Assembly (NCBI GenBank): GCA_905234475.1
Contig: CAJOHX010000016.1
Coordinates: 1 to 33,999 of the forward strand
Direction: 5' to 3'
Origin: an uncultured Bacteroidales bacterium
GTDB taxonomy: Bacteria; Bacteroidota; Bacteroidia; Bacteroidales; UBA932
DNA length: 33,999 nucleotides
Part shown: positions 1 through 7,467 of the stretch, in pieces
Layout of the letters: each line of letters opens with the position of its first letter
Numbering within the stretch: position 1 is the stretch's first letter
Translations under genes and position numbers: made by a program
The notes under the pieces: generated by a model
Seen by the model: only the letters and a program-made list of their open reading frames with translations
Told to the model about the DNA's origin: nothing
Databases searched by the model: none

Positions 1-296
1 TCGTAGTCCGTGATGCCGGTGGCCGCCTCGACCATGAACAGGACCAGGTCCGCCTCGTCGATCGCGATCTGGACCTGCGAGCGGATGGCGGTCTCGAAGA
101 CGTCGTCGGAATTGGTGGTATAGCCGCCCGTGTCCACGACGGAGAACTCCCGGCCGCACCATTCGCAGCGGCCGTAGTGCCGGTCGCGGGTCACGCCGGC
201 GGTGTCGTCGACGATGGCCTGCCGCATGCCGACGAGGCGGTTGAAGAGGGTGGATTTGCCGACATTGGGCCGGCCGACGATGGCTACGAGACTCAT
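1..296 (-). CDS. der: Ribosome biogenesis GTPase Der (EngA), N-terminal part
   Basis: The reading frame starts at 296 and runs off the window edge, so only about 98 residues of the first GTPase domain are present. The protein begins [16 protein letters not shown], a textbook P-loop (G1) at the very N-terminus. It is followed by [10 protein letters not shown] (switch I/G2) and VDTGGY (G3), the signature of the first G domain of Der rather than Era or EngB. Der has two tandem GTPase domains and a KH-like domain and acts in 50S subunit maturation; the second domain lies outside the window. The gene sits 3 nt downstream of the stop of the small membrane-protein gene, so it is probably co-transcribed with it. 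Identification is firm. Confidence 0.95.
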   Translation of the reverse strand, partial: MSLVAIVGRPNVGKSTLFNRLVGMRQAIVDDTAGVTRDRHYGRCEWCGREFSVVDTGGYTTNSDDVFETAIRSQVQIAIDEADLVLFMVEAATGITDY

Positions 297-299
297 ATG

Positions 300-560
300 C
301 TAAGGGGTTTGGGATCCTTCGACAGGCTCAGGATGACGGTTAAACTGACAATCGAGGCAGGCGTCGGTCTGGTTTCCGGTGCATTTGCGGCCGTGCAGCG
401 CGGCATCCTCGTCCTTGAAGCAGCGGATGCCGCGGCGGCGCATCTCCTCGTTGGACCCGACGTCATATTTCGGGAACTCCCGGCCCCGGAGGATGTTGAA
501 TCCCAGTCCGAGGACGCAGAGCGCGAGCAGCGCGAGCACGAGGAGGAAGACAGGCCACAT
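300..560 (-). CDS. Small single-pass membrane protein with Cys-rich tail
   Basis: This 86-residue product has one N-terminal membrane segment (about residues 3-21, WPVFLLVLALLALCVLGLG). A cytoplasmic or periplasmic tail follows with four cysteines (C47, C60, C68, C71) in a conserved-looking stretch beginning FPKYDVGSNEEMRRRGI. It resembles a short Bacteroidota-specific membrane or secreted protein family with the same GEFP...VGSN.EM.KRGI pattern, for which I know no function. The last 11 to 13 residues come from a REP-like DNA repeat and are unlikely to be ancestral. It sits between prs (12-nt gap) and der (3-nt gap) in one operon. The clustered cysteines could bind a metal or form disulfides; that is inference. 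Confidence 0.7.
   Translation of the reverse strand: MWPVFLLVLALLALCVLGLGFNILRGREFPKYDVGSNEEMRRRGIRCFKDEDAALHGRKCTGNQTDACLDCQFNRHPEPVEGSQTP
312..339. repeat. REP-like palindromic repeat ending in ATGACG
   Basis: A short imperfect hairpin (ATCCT at 314-318 against AGGAT at 330-334) is followed by GACGG. It lies inside the last codons of the upstream small gene, whose C-terminal residues HPEPVEGSQTP are read from it. A different hairpin with the same GGATGACG tail ends xseA at 5279-5303. The pattern suggests a dispersed intergenic repeat that has landed on the 3' end of genes. Confidence 0.55.
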
Positions 561-571
561 GGCGGATCATT

Positions 572-1543
<972 letters not shown>

Positions 1544-1558
1544 GACGTTATATTGGGT

Positions 1559-2155
1559 TTAAATCGTCTTGAGTAGGGTGTCGATGTAGTCCAGGATCTC
1601 GTCCCTGCCGCGGTGGGTCTGCGAGGAACTGCAGAAGACGGGCGGGAGCTCCTCCCACTGCTCCAGCAGGATCTGCCTGTCCCGCTCCAGCTGTGCCGCG
1701 AGGACGTTGGGGCCCTGTTTGTCGCACTTTGTCAGGATCAGGGCGAAGGGGATGCCGTGCTCTCCGAGCTCCGCGAGGAAGTCGAGGTCGATGCGCGTGA
1801 TGTCGTGGCGCGAATCGATGAGCACGAACAGCAGGACCATCTCCTCCGAATTCAGGATGTAGTCGCGGATCATGGCGGCGAGCTCGTCGCGGCCTTTCTG
1901 GCTCATCCTGGCGTAGCCGTAGCCGGGGAGGTCCACCAGGTACCAGCTGTCGTTGATGAGGAAATGGTTCACCACCTTCGTCTTGCCGGGGGTGGCCGAG
2001 GTCATCGCAAGCTTGCTGTTGCCGCACAACGAATTGATCAGTGAGGATTTGCCGACATTGGACCTGCCGATGAAGGCAAACTCCGGCAAACTACGTTTGG
2101 GCTTCTGTGAAATCCGGGTGCTGCTGCCTGCGAACACGGCCTCGGAAATCTTCAT
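1559..2155 (-). CDS. engB: Ribosome biogenesis GTP-binding protein EngB (YihA/YsxC)
   Basis: This 198-residue circularly typical EngB GTPase is needed for late assembly of the large ribosomal subunit. It carries P-loop GRSNVGKSS (residues 30-38), switch region SATPGKTK, G3 motif DLPGYGYA, G4 motif TKCDKQ and the G5-like CSSSQ near the C-terminus. The start at 2155 is set by MKISEAVFAGSS, a typical Bacteroidota EngB N-terminus, and by a close promoter match upstream. It heads the minus-strand operon engB-prs-small membrane protein-der, so two ribosome-assembly GTPases bracket PRPP synthesis. Confidence 0.96.
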   Translation of the reverse strand: MKISEAVFAGSSTRISQKPKRSLPEFAFIGRSNVGKSSLINSLCGNSKLAMTSATPGKTKVVNHFLINDSWYLVDLPGYGYARMSQKGRDELAAMIRDYILNSEEMVLLFVLIDSRHDITRIDLDFLAELGEHGIPFALILTKCDKQGPNVLAAQLERDRQILLEQWEELPPVFCSSSQTHRGRDEILDYIDTLLKTI

Positions 2156-2179
2156 ACAATACTAACGCTTAAAATCATA

Positions 2180-2214
2180 CAAAGATAATAAAAAAACCGC
2201 AAAAAACTGCCAAA
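2180..2214 (-). promoter_or_regulatory. Putative Bacteroidota sigma-type promoter for engB
   Basis: On the minus strand, TATCTTTG (2180-2187) matches the -7 consensus TAnnTTTG exactly. A TTTG (2211-2214) lies 23 nt further upstream and could be the -33 element, a spacer a few bases longer than usual. The distance to the engB start is about 25 nt. Confidence 0.5.
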
Positions 2215-2246
2215 TCTCCCACGAACGTGGGGTTTTCTCGAGGGCG

Positions 2247-2277
2247 TTGTTTTTGTGGCAAGTTTTTTCGAATTTTG
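2247..2277 (+). promoter_or_regulatory. Weak putative promoter for the secreted zinc-ribbon gene
   Basis: GAATTTTG at 2270-2277 differs from TAnnTTTG only at its first base, and a TTG at 2247-2249 lies 20 nt upstream. The downstream start codon is at 2295. The match is suggestive only. Confidence 0.3.
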
Positions 2278-2294
2278 CAGAAACAAAGTTGATT

Positions 2295-3476
2295 ATGAAA
2301 AGAATCGCCATTATCCTTGCGGCTTTTGCGCTGGCCTGTGCGCCGGCGTCCGCCCAGAATATCCTGCAGCGCCTGGGCAACCGCGCGAAGAATGCCATTG
2401 AAAACAATGTCGGCGGCAAGGTTGAGAAGGGGATCAACGATATCCTGAACGGCAATACCGGCAACAACCAGCAGAACCAGAAGAATCAGAATAATCAGCA
2501 GCAGGCGCAGCCCCAGCAGCATCAGCACGACCATGCGGCCGAAGGCTGGACCTGCCCGGAGTGCGGCCACTTCAATACCGGCGCCTTCTGCACCGAGTGC
2601 GGCACCAAGAAGCCCGCGGCGGCTGCCTCCCAGACCCAGCCGAAGCAGCAGAGCCAGTCGAAGGCCGCAGCCGAGACCGTCTCCCAGGCCGTCCGCAGCG
2701 TCGCTCCCGGCGCCGTGCCGAATCCCTATACAGAGTTCGACATCCCGGACAACCCCTTCGACGTGCCCCTGGGCCTGCCGGAGAACGACAAGTCCGGCGA
2801 ACGCCCCGCGATGGTCAAGCCCGCCTCCCGGGTTTCCTACGCCGCCTACACCTTCCCGGACATAGGCGCCAGCGGCAAGGAATTCTGGAACGCCGAGCGC
2901 CAGCGGATGTATTCCGTAAGCTACGAGATCTTCAATGGTGAGAGGCTGGTCCACAAGATGCTCGCCATCGTGGACAGCATGGCCATCTACATGATCGACG
3001 ATGCCCAGAAACTGATCACGAAGATCCCGGTGTCCTCTGTCCAGGCGCTGGCGATGCACAATGTCGTGAGCAAGGAGACCGTTCTCAACGAAAACGAGAT
3101 TTCCACCTCGCAGGGCCGCTGGTGCTACGCGCACTCTGGCGCGACGGAATCGACGCTCGAATTCGCCGGCCACCAGACCACGGAAACGAACGGCGAGACC
3201 ACCTACACCGACCTGGAGACGGGTATCACCCTCGAAGTGACGCACGGATTCTCCCACGACTACACCCGCAACATCCACCTGGGCCTGTACTATCCTGAAA
3301 TTTACGACCTGCCCGCGGGCTACCGGATGATCGTCCAGGACTTCACCGCCGGCATGCAGAAGATCGACGAGATGGAGGAGAACTGGAAGTCTTTCGAGGA
3401 GCAGGTGCAGGGGATGGATCTGGGGAATATGAAGAACAAATCCACCGAAGAGCTCCTCCAGATGCTGGGTAAATAA
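2295..3476 (+). CDS. Secreted zinc-ribbon protein of unknown function
   Basis: I chose the start at 2295 because it gives a clean signal peptide, MKRIAIILAAFALACAPASA with cleavage before QNIL; a longer frame starting at 2247 only adds an uncharged leader. The mature protein has a short basic N-terminal segment, a Gln/Asn-rich linker (about residues 55-80) and a four-cysteine ribbon (CPEC ... CTEC, about residues 92-110). A second Gln/Ser-rich linker follows, then a C-terminal globular region (about 185-370) rich in beta strands that resembles DUF4412-like secreted proteins. A cytoplasmic-type zinc ribbon in an exported protein is unusual. No neighbour shares its strand closely; it is divergent from engB and followed by a large gene-free stretch. 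Function unknown. Confidence 0.75.
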   Translation: MKRIAIILAAFALACAPASAQNILQRLGNRAKNAIENNVGGKVEKGINDILNGNTGNNQQNQKNQNNQQQAQPQQHQHDHAAEGWTCPECGHFNTGAFCTECGTKKPAAAASQTQPKQQSQSKAAAETVSQAVRSVAPGAVPNPYTEFDIPDNPFDVPLGLPENDKSGERPAMVKPASRVSYAAYTFPDIGASGKEFWNAERQRMYSVSYEIFNGERLVHKMLAIVDSMAIYMIDDAQKLITKIPVSSVQALAMHNVVSKETVLNENEISTSQGRWCYAHSGATESTLEFAGHQTTETNGETTYTDLETGITLEVTHGFSHDYTRNIHLGLYYPEIYDLPAGYRMIVQDFTAGMQKIDEMEENWKSFEEQVQGMDLGNMKNKSTEELLQMLGK

Positions 3477-3486
3477 TTCCGGGCCC

Positions 3487-3548
3487 GGCGGTGACGGGGC
3501 TGGGATCGAAAAGGGCCCTTATCGATCCAACCCCCGGGTGGCACCGCC
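3487..3548. terminator. Long nested inverted repeat, possible terminator
   Basis: The outer arms GGCGGTG (3487-3493) and CACCGCC (3542-3548) enclose a near-perfect inner palindrome centred on AAGGGCCCTT (3511-3520), flanked by GGATCGA and TCGATCC. The plus-strand side is followed by ACTTCTTTCTTG, a loosely T-rich tract. It begins 10 nt after the stop of the zinc-ribbon gene, so termination is plausible, but the structure is larger than needed and may be a dispersed repeat. Confidence 0.45.
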
Positions 3549-4162
3549 ACTTCTTTCTTGTGAGCCATAACTCGCTGTCTCATTGTATTATAGCATTTTG
3601 TGCCCCCTTCGAATCCGGGAGGGTATAAATGGCTATTTTATTGAAATTCTGCCGATTACAGCTCACGGAGTGCTACTCCCACCACCAGCCTGGGCTTATC
3701 GCAATCGTTTAGCATTCCTCTCCCGATTCAACTGCGACTGAGGGTCCCTCAGTAGCACTGGAACGGCCTGGGGCAGTCGCAGCTGCGCATAGCCCGGCGC
3801 AGCTGTTCCGCCGGGTGCGATGACCGGCAAGGGGCTGTCATCGAATCTCTGACCGGGGGCACCGCCGCCGCGCATTGCGGAGCGCGGCGGTTACGGCAGG
3901 GCGCGTCGCCGGGCTCGATGGACGGCCCGCTCCGCGCCTGCCGTTACCCGGTGGAGGCGGAGGTGCACTAGATGTCCTTGTCGGGAGCAAAACGGGCTGC
4001 CAGCGCTCCCAGGAGGCTGAAAAATGGGCTGCCGGGAGCAAATGACGGTCCCAGCGCTCCCGGCAGAGGGAGATTCGCCGGTCGGGGCCGGCGAATGACG
4101 AGGAATGGCAAACCCGGAATGTCCGCATGCGGGGGGATGATGGAAAAATCGAATTAAATATG
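3549..4162. other. Gene-free stretch dense in perfect inverted repeats
   Basis: I see no convincing gene here. The stretch contains many strong hairpins. CTGCGACTG (3732-3740) pairs with CAGTCGCAG (3774-3782) and holds an inner CTGAGGG-T-CCCTCAG (3738-3752). CAGCTGCGC pairs with GCGCAGCTG (3780-3805), and CCGCCGCGC with GCGCGGCGG (3865-3890). Two related GGGAGC...GCTCCC hairpins lie at 3983-4010 and 4034-4061, the second extending to an 11-bp stem at 4029-4066. TTCGCCGG pairs with CCGGCGAA (4074-4095). It may be a pile-up of REP-like elements or a structured RNA; nothing identifies a known RNA family. Confidence 0.5.
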
Positions 4163-4170
4163 TAAATTTG
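4163..4170 (+). promoter_or_regulatory. Putative -7 element upstream of xseA
   Basis: TAAATTTG matches TAnnTTTG exactly and ends only 6 nt before the xseA start codon at 4177. Initiation about 7 nt downstream would give a leaderless or nearly leaderless message. No clear TTTG is found at the -33 position. Confidence 0.45.
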
Positions 4171-4176
4171 TAGAAT

Positions 4177-5301
4177 ATGGAGACGGACTACATAGACCTG
4201 CTGGAACTCCAGGCGATGCTGAGGGAGGAGATCGAAGATTCCTTCCCGGAGCGCGTGTGGGTGCGGGCGGAGATCGCCTCCGTGCAGGCCAAGGCCAACG
4301 GCCACTGCTACCTCGACCTCTCGCAGAGCGAGGACGGGCGGATCGTGGCGAAGGCCAAGGCCGTGATCTGGCGGAGCCGGTATGTGCCGCTGCGGGCCTA
4401 TTTCCGCGAAGCGACGGGGGGCGACCTCGCCGCGGGGATGGAGGTGCTGCTGCGGGTGCAGGTGAGCTACAGCGAGCTCTACGGCCTGTCGCTGACGGTC
4501 GACGAGATCGAGCCGCGCTTCACCCTCGGGGCCGCCGAGCTGCAGCGCCGCCAGACGCTGGAAAAGCTCGCGGCGGACGGCCTGCTGGACAGGCAGCAGG
4601 AGCTGGAGCCGGCGCTGCTGCCGTACCGCCTGGCGGTCATTTCCGCGCGGGACGCGGCGGGCTACGGCGACTTCCGCCGCCACCTGGAGGAGAATGCCTA
4701 CGGCTTCGCTTTCGAGGTGGTGCTCTTCGAGGCGACGATGCAGGGGGAGGACGCCCCGGCGAGCATCGTGGACGCGCTGGAGCGCGTGGAGTGCTCGCCG
4801 GAGCCGTTTGACGCCGTGCTGCTGATGCGCGGCGGCGGCTCGGCCCTGGACCTCGCGTGCTTCGACGACTACGGCCTCTGTTTCGCGATTGCGAACTGCC
4901 CGGTGCCGGTCTACACGGCCATCGGCCATGACCGCGACGTGCACGTGGCCGACCGCGTGGCCTACGACGCCGTCAAGACGCCCACGGCCCTCGCGGACCG
5001 CTTCATCGACGCCTTCGCGGCGGAGGACGAGCGCATCAGCGCCTTCGGCAACCGGCTCCGGATGGCCTTCGCGGCCCGCCTCGCGGCGATGGAGCAGCGG
5101 GTCCTGGCGCTGGGCGAGCGGATCCGGGCCGCCGACCCGCGGGGCGTGCTGGCCCGGGGCTACACCCTGGTCACCGACGCCGGCGGGGTGGTGGTGAAGT
5201 CCGCCCGGCAGCTGCCGCCGGGAACGAAGTTTAAGGTAATGTTTGCCGACGGCACGGTGGAGGCCGTATCGGAAGGAGATCCCCGATCAAGTCGGGGATG
5301 A
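4177..5301 (+). CDS. xseA: Exodeoxyribonuclease VII large subunit
   Basis: The large subunit of the ATP-independent single-strand exonuclease ExoVII acts with XseB. The N-terminal OB-fold region (about residues 1-105) starts in the usual way, with LLELQAMLREEIEDSFPERVWVRAEI. The catalytic core follows, with VISARDAAGYGDF, LLMRGGGSALDL (about residues 212-223), YTAIGHDRDVHVADRVAYDAVKTPTALADRFID and the C-terminal RGYTLV strand. At 374 residues it is slightly short because the coiled-coil region is compact. The final residues GDPRSSRG are encoded by a REP-like repeat that also supplies the stop codon. It is followed by xseB after 12 nt and heads the long plus-strand run into the glucan genes. 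Confidence 0.95.
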   Translation: METDYIDLLELQAMLREEIEDSFPERVWVRAEIASVQAKANGHCYLDLSQSEDGRIVAKAKAVIWRSRYVPLRAYFREATGGDLAAGMEVLLRVQVSYSELYGLSLTVDEIEPRFTLGAAELQRRQTLEKLAADGLLDRQQELEPALLPYRLAVISARDAAGYGDFRRHLEENAYGFAFEVVLFEATMQGEDAPASIVDALERVECSPEPFDAVLLMRGGGSALDLACFDDYGLCFAIANCPVPVYTAIGHDRDVHVADRVAYDAVKTPTALADRFIDAFAAEDERISAFGNRLRMAFAARLAAMEQRVLALGERIRAADPRGVLARGYTLVTDAGGVVVKSARQLPPGTKFKVMFADGTVEAVSEGDPRSSRG

Positions 5302-5303
5302 CG
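5279..5303. repeat. REP-like hairpin at the xseA 3' end
   Basis: Perfect arms ATCCCCGA (5279-5286) and TCGGGGAT (5292-5299) flank the loop tcaag and are followed by GACG. The xseA stop codon TGA (5299-5301) lies inside the element. The tail GGATGACG is shared with the repeat at 312-339. Confidence 0.6.
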
Positions 5304-5313
5304 AAAGATAGAT

Positions 5314-5493
5314 ATGGAAGAACAATTTGACTATAACGGGGCGATCGCCGAGCTGGAGAAGATCGCCGAGCGGGTGGAGGACCCGGCGACGGGCCTGGAC
5401 GAGATCGACCGCTGCATCAAGCGGTCGGACGAACTCATCGGCCGGTGCCGCGAATACCTCAGGACTGCACGAACTAAGACTGATACCCTATGA
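5314..5493 (+). CDS. xseB: Exodeoxyribonuclease VII small subunit
   Basis: This 59-residue protein has the typical XseB pattern: a helical hairpin starting FDYNGAIAELEKIAERVEDP, then GLDEIDRCIKRSDELIGRCREYL. It binds XseA in the cytoplasm to form ExoVII. Its position 12 nt after xseA and its length (usual range about 55-80) support the call. Its TGA stop overlaps the ATG of the branching-enzyme gene (ATGA, 5490-5493), indicating translational coupling of DNA-repair and glucan genes. Confidence 0.9.
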   Translation: MEEQFDYNGAIAELEKIAERVEDPATGLDEIDRCIKRSDELIGRCREYLRTARTKTDTL

Positions 5494-7457
5494 TAAAGAA
5501 GATTTACGAGACCGATCCCTGGCTGGAGCCGTTCAAGGGCGCGATTGACGCCCGCCACGAGCGGATCCTGTCCGACCGCCGCAAGCTCGCGGGCGAAGGC
5601 CCGCTGTCCGCGGCGGTCAACAACCACATCTACTATCCCCTCCACAAGGAGGGCGGGGAATGGGTGATCCGCGAATGGGCCCCCAACGCCACCCGGATCT
5701 ACCTGATCGGCGAAGGCAACAACTGGAAGCGCACCGAAGCCTACGCCTTCAAGCCCGTCGGCGCGGGCAACTGGGAGCTGCGCCTGCCGGAGCTGTTCAT
5801 GCGCCACGGCGAGCTCTACAAACTCTGGATCGAATGGCCCGGCGGGGGCGGCGAGCGCCTGCCCGCCTACGTGACCCGCGTGGTCCAGGACCCGGAGACG
5901 AAGATCTTCTCTGCGCAGGTCTGGGACCCGGCGGAGCCGTACAAATGGACGGGCCGCAAGCCCGGCCGGCGTCCCCATCCGCTCATCTACGAATGCCACA
6001 TCGGCATGAGTTCCGAACAGGAGAAGGTCGCCTCCTTCGAGGATTTCCGCCGCGACGTGCTGCCGCGCGTCGCGCGCCTGGGCTACAACGTCCTGCAGAT
6101 CATGGCGCTCCAGGAGCATCCCTACTACGGCTCCTTCGGCTACCAGGTGTCCAACTTCTTCGCGCTGAGCTCCCGTTTCGGCACCCCGGAGGAGTTCAAG
6201 GCGCTGGTGGACGACGCCCACCGCCGCGGCATCGCGGTGATCATGGACATCGTCCATTCGCATGCCGTCAGCAACGAAGCCGAAGGCCTCTCGCGCCTGG
6301 ACGGCCGCGACGACCTCTACTTCTACCAGGGCCCGCAGGGGCACCATCCCGCCTGGGATTCCCGCTGCTTCGACTACGGCAAGGACGAGGTCAAATACTT
6401 CCTGCTCGCCAACTGCAAATACTGGATGGAGGAGTATCACCTCGACGGCTTCCGCTTCGACGGCGTCACGAGCATGATCTACTGGGACCACGGCCTGGGC
6501 AAGGATTTCGGCAACTACGCCTACTACTTCGACCAGGGTGTGGACGAGAACGCCGTCAGCTACCTGGCCCTTGCCAACCAGCTTATCCACGAGATTGATC
6601 CCGAGGCGATTACGATTGCCGAGGACGTCAGCGGCATGGCCGGCCTGGCCGCCCCGTTCGCGGCCGGCGGCGTGGGCTTCGACTTCCGCATGGCGATGGG
6701 CATCGCCGACCATTGGATCAAGTGGATCAAGGAGCTGTCCGACGACCAGTGGAGCATGGGCGGCATCTGGTGGGAGCTGACCAACAAGCGCGCCGACGAG
6801 CACACGATTTCCTATGCGGAGTGCCACGACCAGGCGCTCGTGGGCGACAAGACCATCATTTTCCGCCTGATCGACAAGGAGATGTACTGGTGCATGGACA
6901 AGGCTTCGCAGAATCTGCTCGTGGACCGCGGCATCGCCCTGCACAAGATGATCCGCCTGGTGACCCTCGCCACGAGCGGCGGCGGGTACCTCAATTTCAT
7001 GGGCAACGAATTCGGCCATCCTGAATGGATCGACTTCCCGCGCGAGGGTAACGGCTGGTCCTTCAAGTACGCCCGCCGGCAGTGGTCGCTGCCGGACAAC
7101 GGGCTGCTCCGCTACGGCGGCCTGCAGGCCTTCGACGCGGAAATGGTTCACTACGTGAAACGCGAACGCATCCTTTCCGGCGAACTTCGGCAACTTTATG
7201 TCGACGAAGAGAGGAAAGTTTTGATTTTCAGCCGCGGAAATAGTATCTTTGCATTCAATTTCAATCCGGTGGCTTCATTCGAGGGTTTCGGATTCCAGGC
7301 ACCCGAGGGAGAGTATGCCATGGCATTCAACTCCGACGCGCCTGAGTTCGGCGGATTCTCGAGGCTGGGAAGCGACGAGCGCCACTGCACGGTGGACGGC
7401 AAGTTGTCGCTGTACCTGCCCAGCCGCGTCGCAATCGTGTTGAAGAAAATCAAATAA
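5490..7457 (+). CDS. glgB: 1,4-alpha-glucan branching enzyme (GH13, eukaryote-like type)
   Basis: The 655-residue enzyme creates alpha-1,6 branches in glycogen-like glucan. The N-terminal CBM48-type fold (about residues 40-150) has WVIREWAPNATRIYLIGEGNNW. It is followed by a GH13 barrel with HPLIYECHIGMS, GYNVLQIMALQEHPYYGSFGYQV and VIMDIVHSHAVSN. The catalytic residues are visible: Asp324 in DGFRFDGVTS (nucleophile), Glu378 in TIAEDVSG (acid/base) and Asp447 in AECHDQ. The C-terminal beta domain ends LYLPSRVAIVLKKIK. Sequence style matches the eukaryotic/Bacteroidota GH13_8 type rather than proteobacterial GlgB. The start overlaps xseB by 4 nt, and the debranching gene follows after 10 nt. 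Confidence 0.95.
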   Translation: MIKKIYETDPWLEPFKGAIDARHERILSDRRKLAGEGPLSAAVNNHIYYPLHKEGGEWVIREWAPNATRIYLIGEGNNWKRTEAYAFKPVGAGNWELRLPELFMRHGELYKLWIEWPGGGGERLPAYVTRVVQDPETKIFSAQVWDPAEPYKWTGRKPGRRPHPLIYECHIGMSSEQEKVASFEDFRRDVLPRVARLGYNVLQIMALQEHPYYGSFGYQVSNFFALSSRFGTPEEFKALVDDAHRRGIAVIMDIVHSHAVSNEAEGLSRLDGRDDLYFYQGPQGHHPAWDSRCFDYGKDEVKYFLLANCKYWMEEYHLDGFRFDGVTSMIYWDHGLGKDFGNYAYYFDQGVDENAVSYLALANQLIHEIDPEAITIAEDVSGMAGLAAPFAAGGVGFDFRMAMGIADHWIKWIKELSDDQWSMGGIWWELTNKRADEHTISYAECHDQALVGDKTIIFRLIDKEMYWCMDKASQNLLVDRGIALHKMIRLVTLATSGGGYLNFMGNEFGHPEWIDFPREGNGWSFKYARRQWSLPDNGLLRYGGLQAFDAEMVHYVKRERILSGELRQLYVDEERKVLIFSRGNSIFAFNFNPVASFEGFGFQAPEGEYAMAFNSDAPEFGGFSRLGSDERHCTVDGKLSLYLPSRVAIVLKKIK

Positions 7458-7467
7458 CCCGTACTAT

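Noticed and set aside
3320..3583. An 87-residue minus-strand frame with MAHKKEVAVPPGG
   Set aside because: It overlaps the 3' end of the zinc-ribbon gene and runs through the long inverted repeat. It may be a repeat-borne peptide, but there is no independent support for a gene.
3838..4944. A 368-residue minus-strand frame across the intergenic region and xseA
   Set aside because: It is composed of xseA antisense and hairpin sequence, with no recognisable domain.
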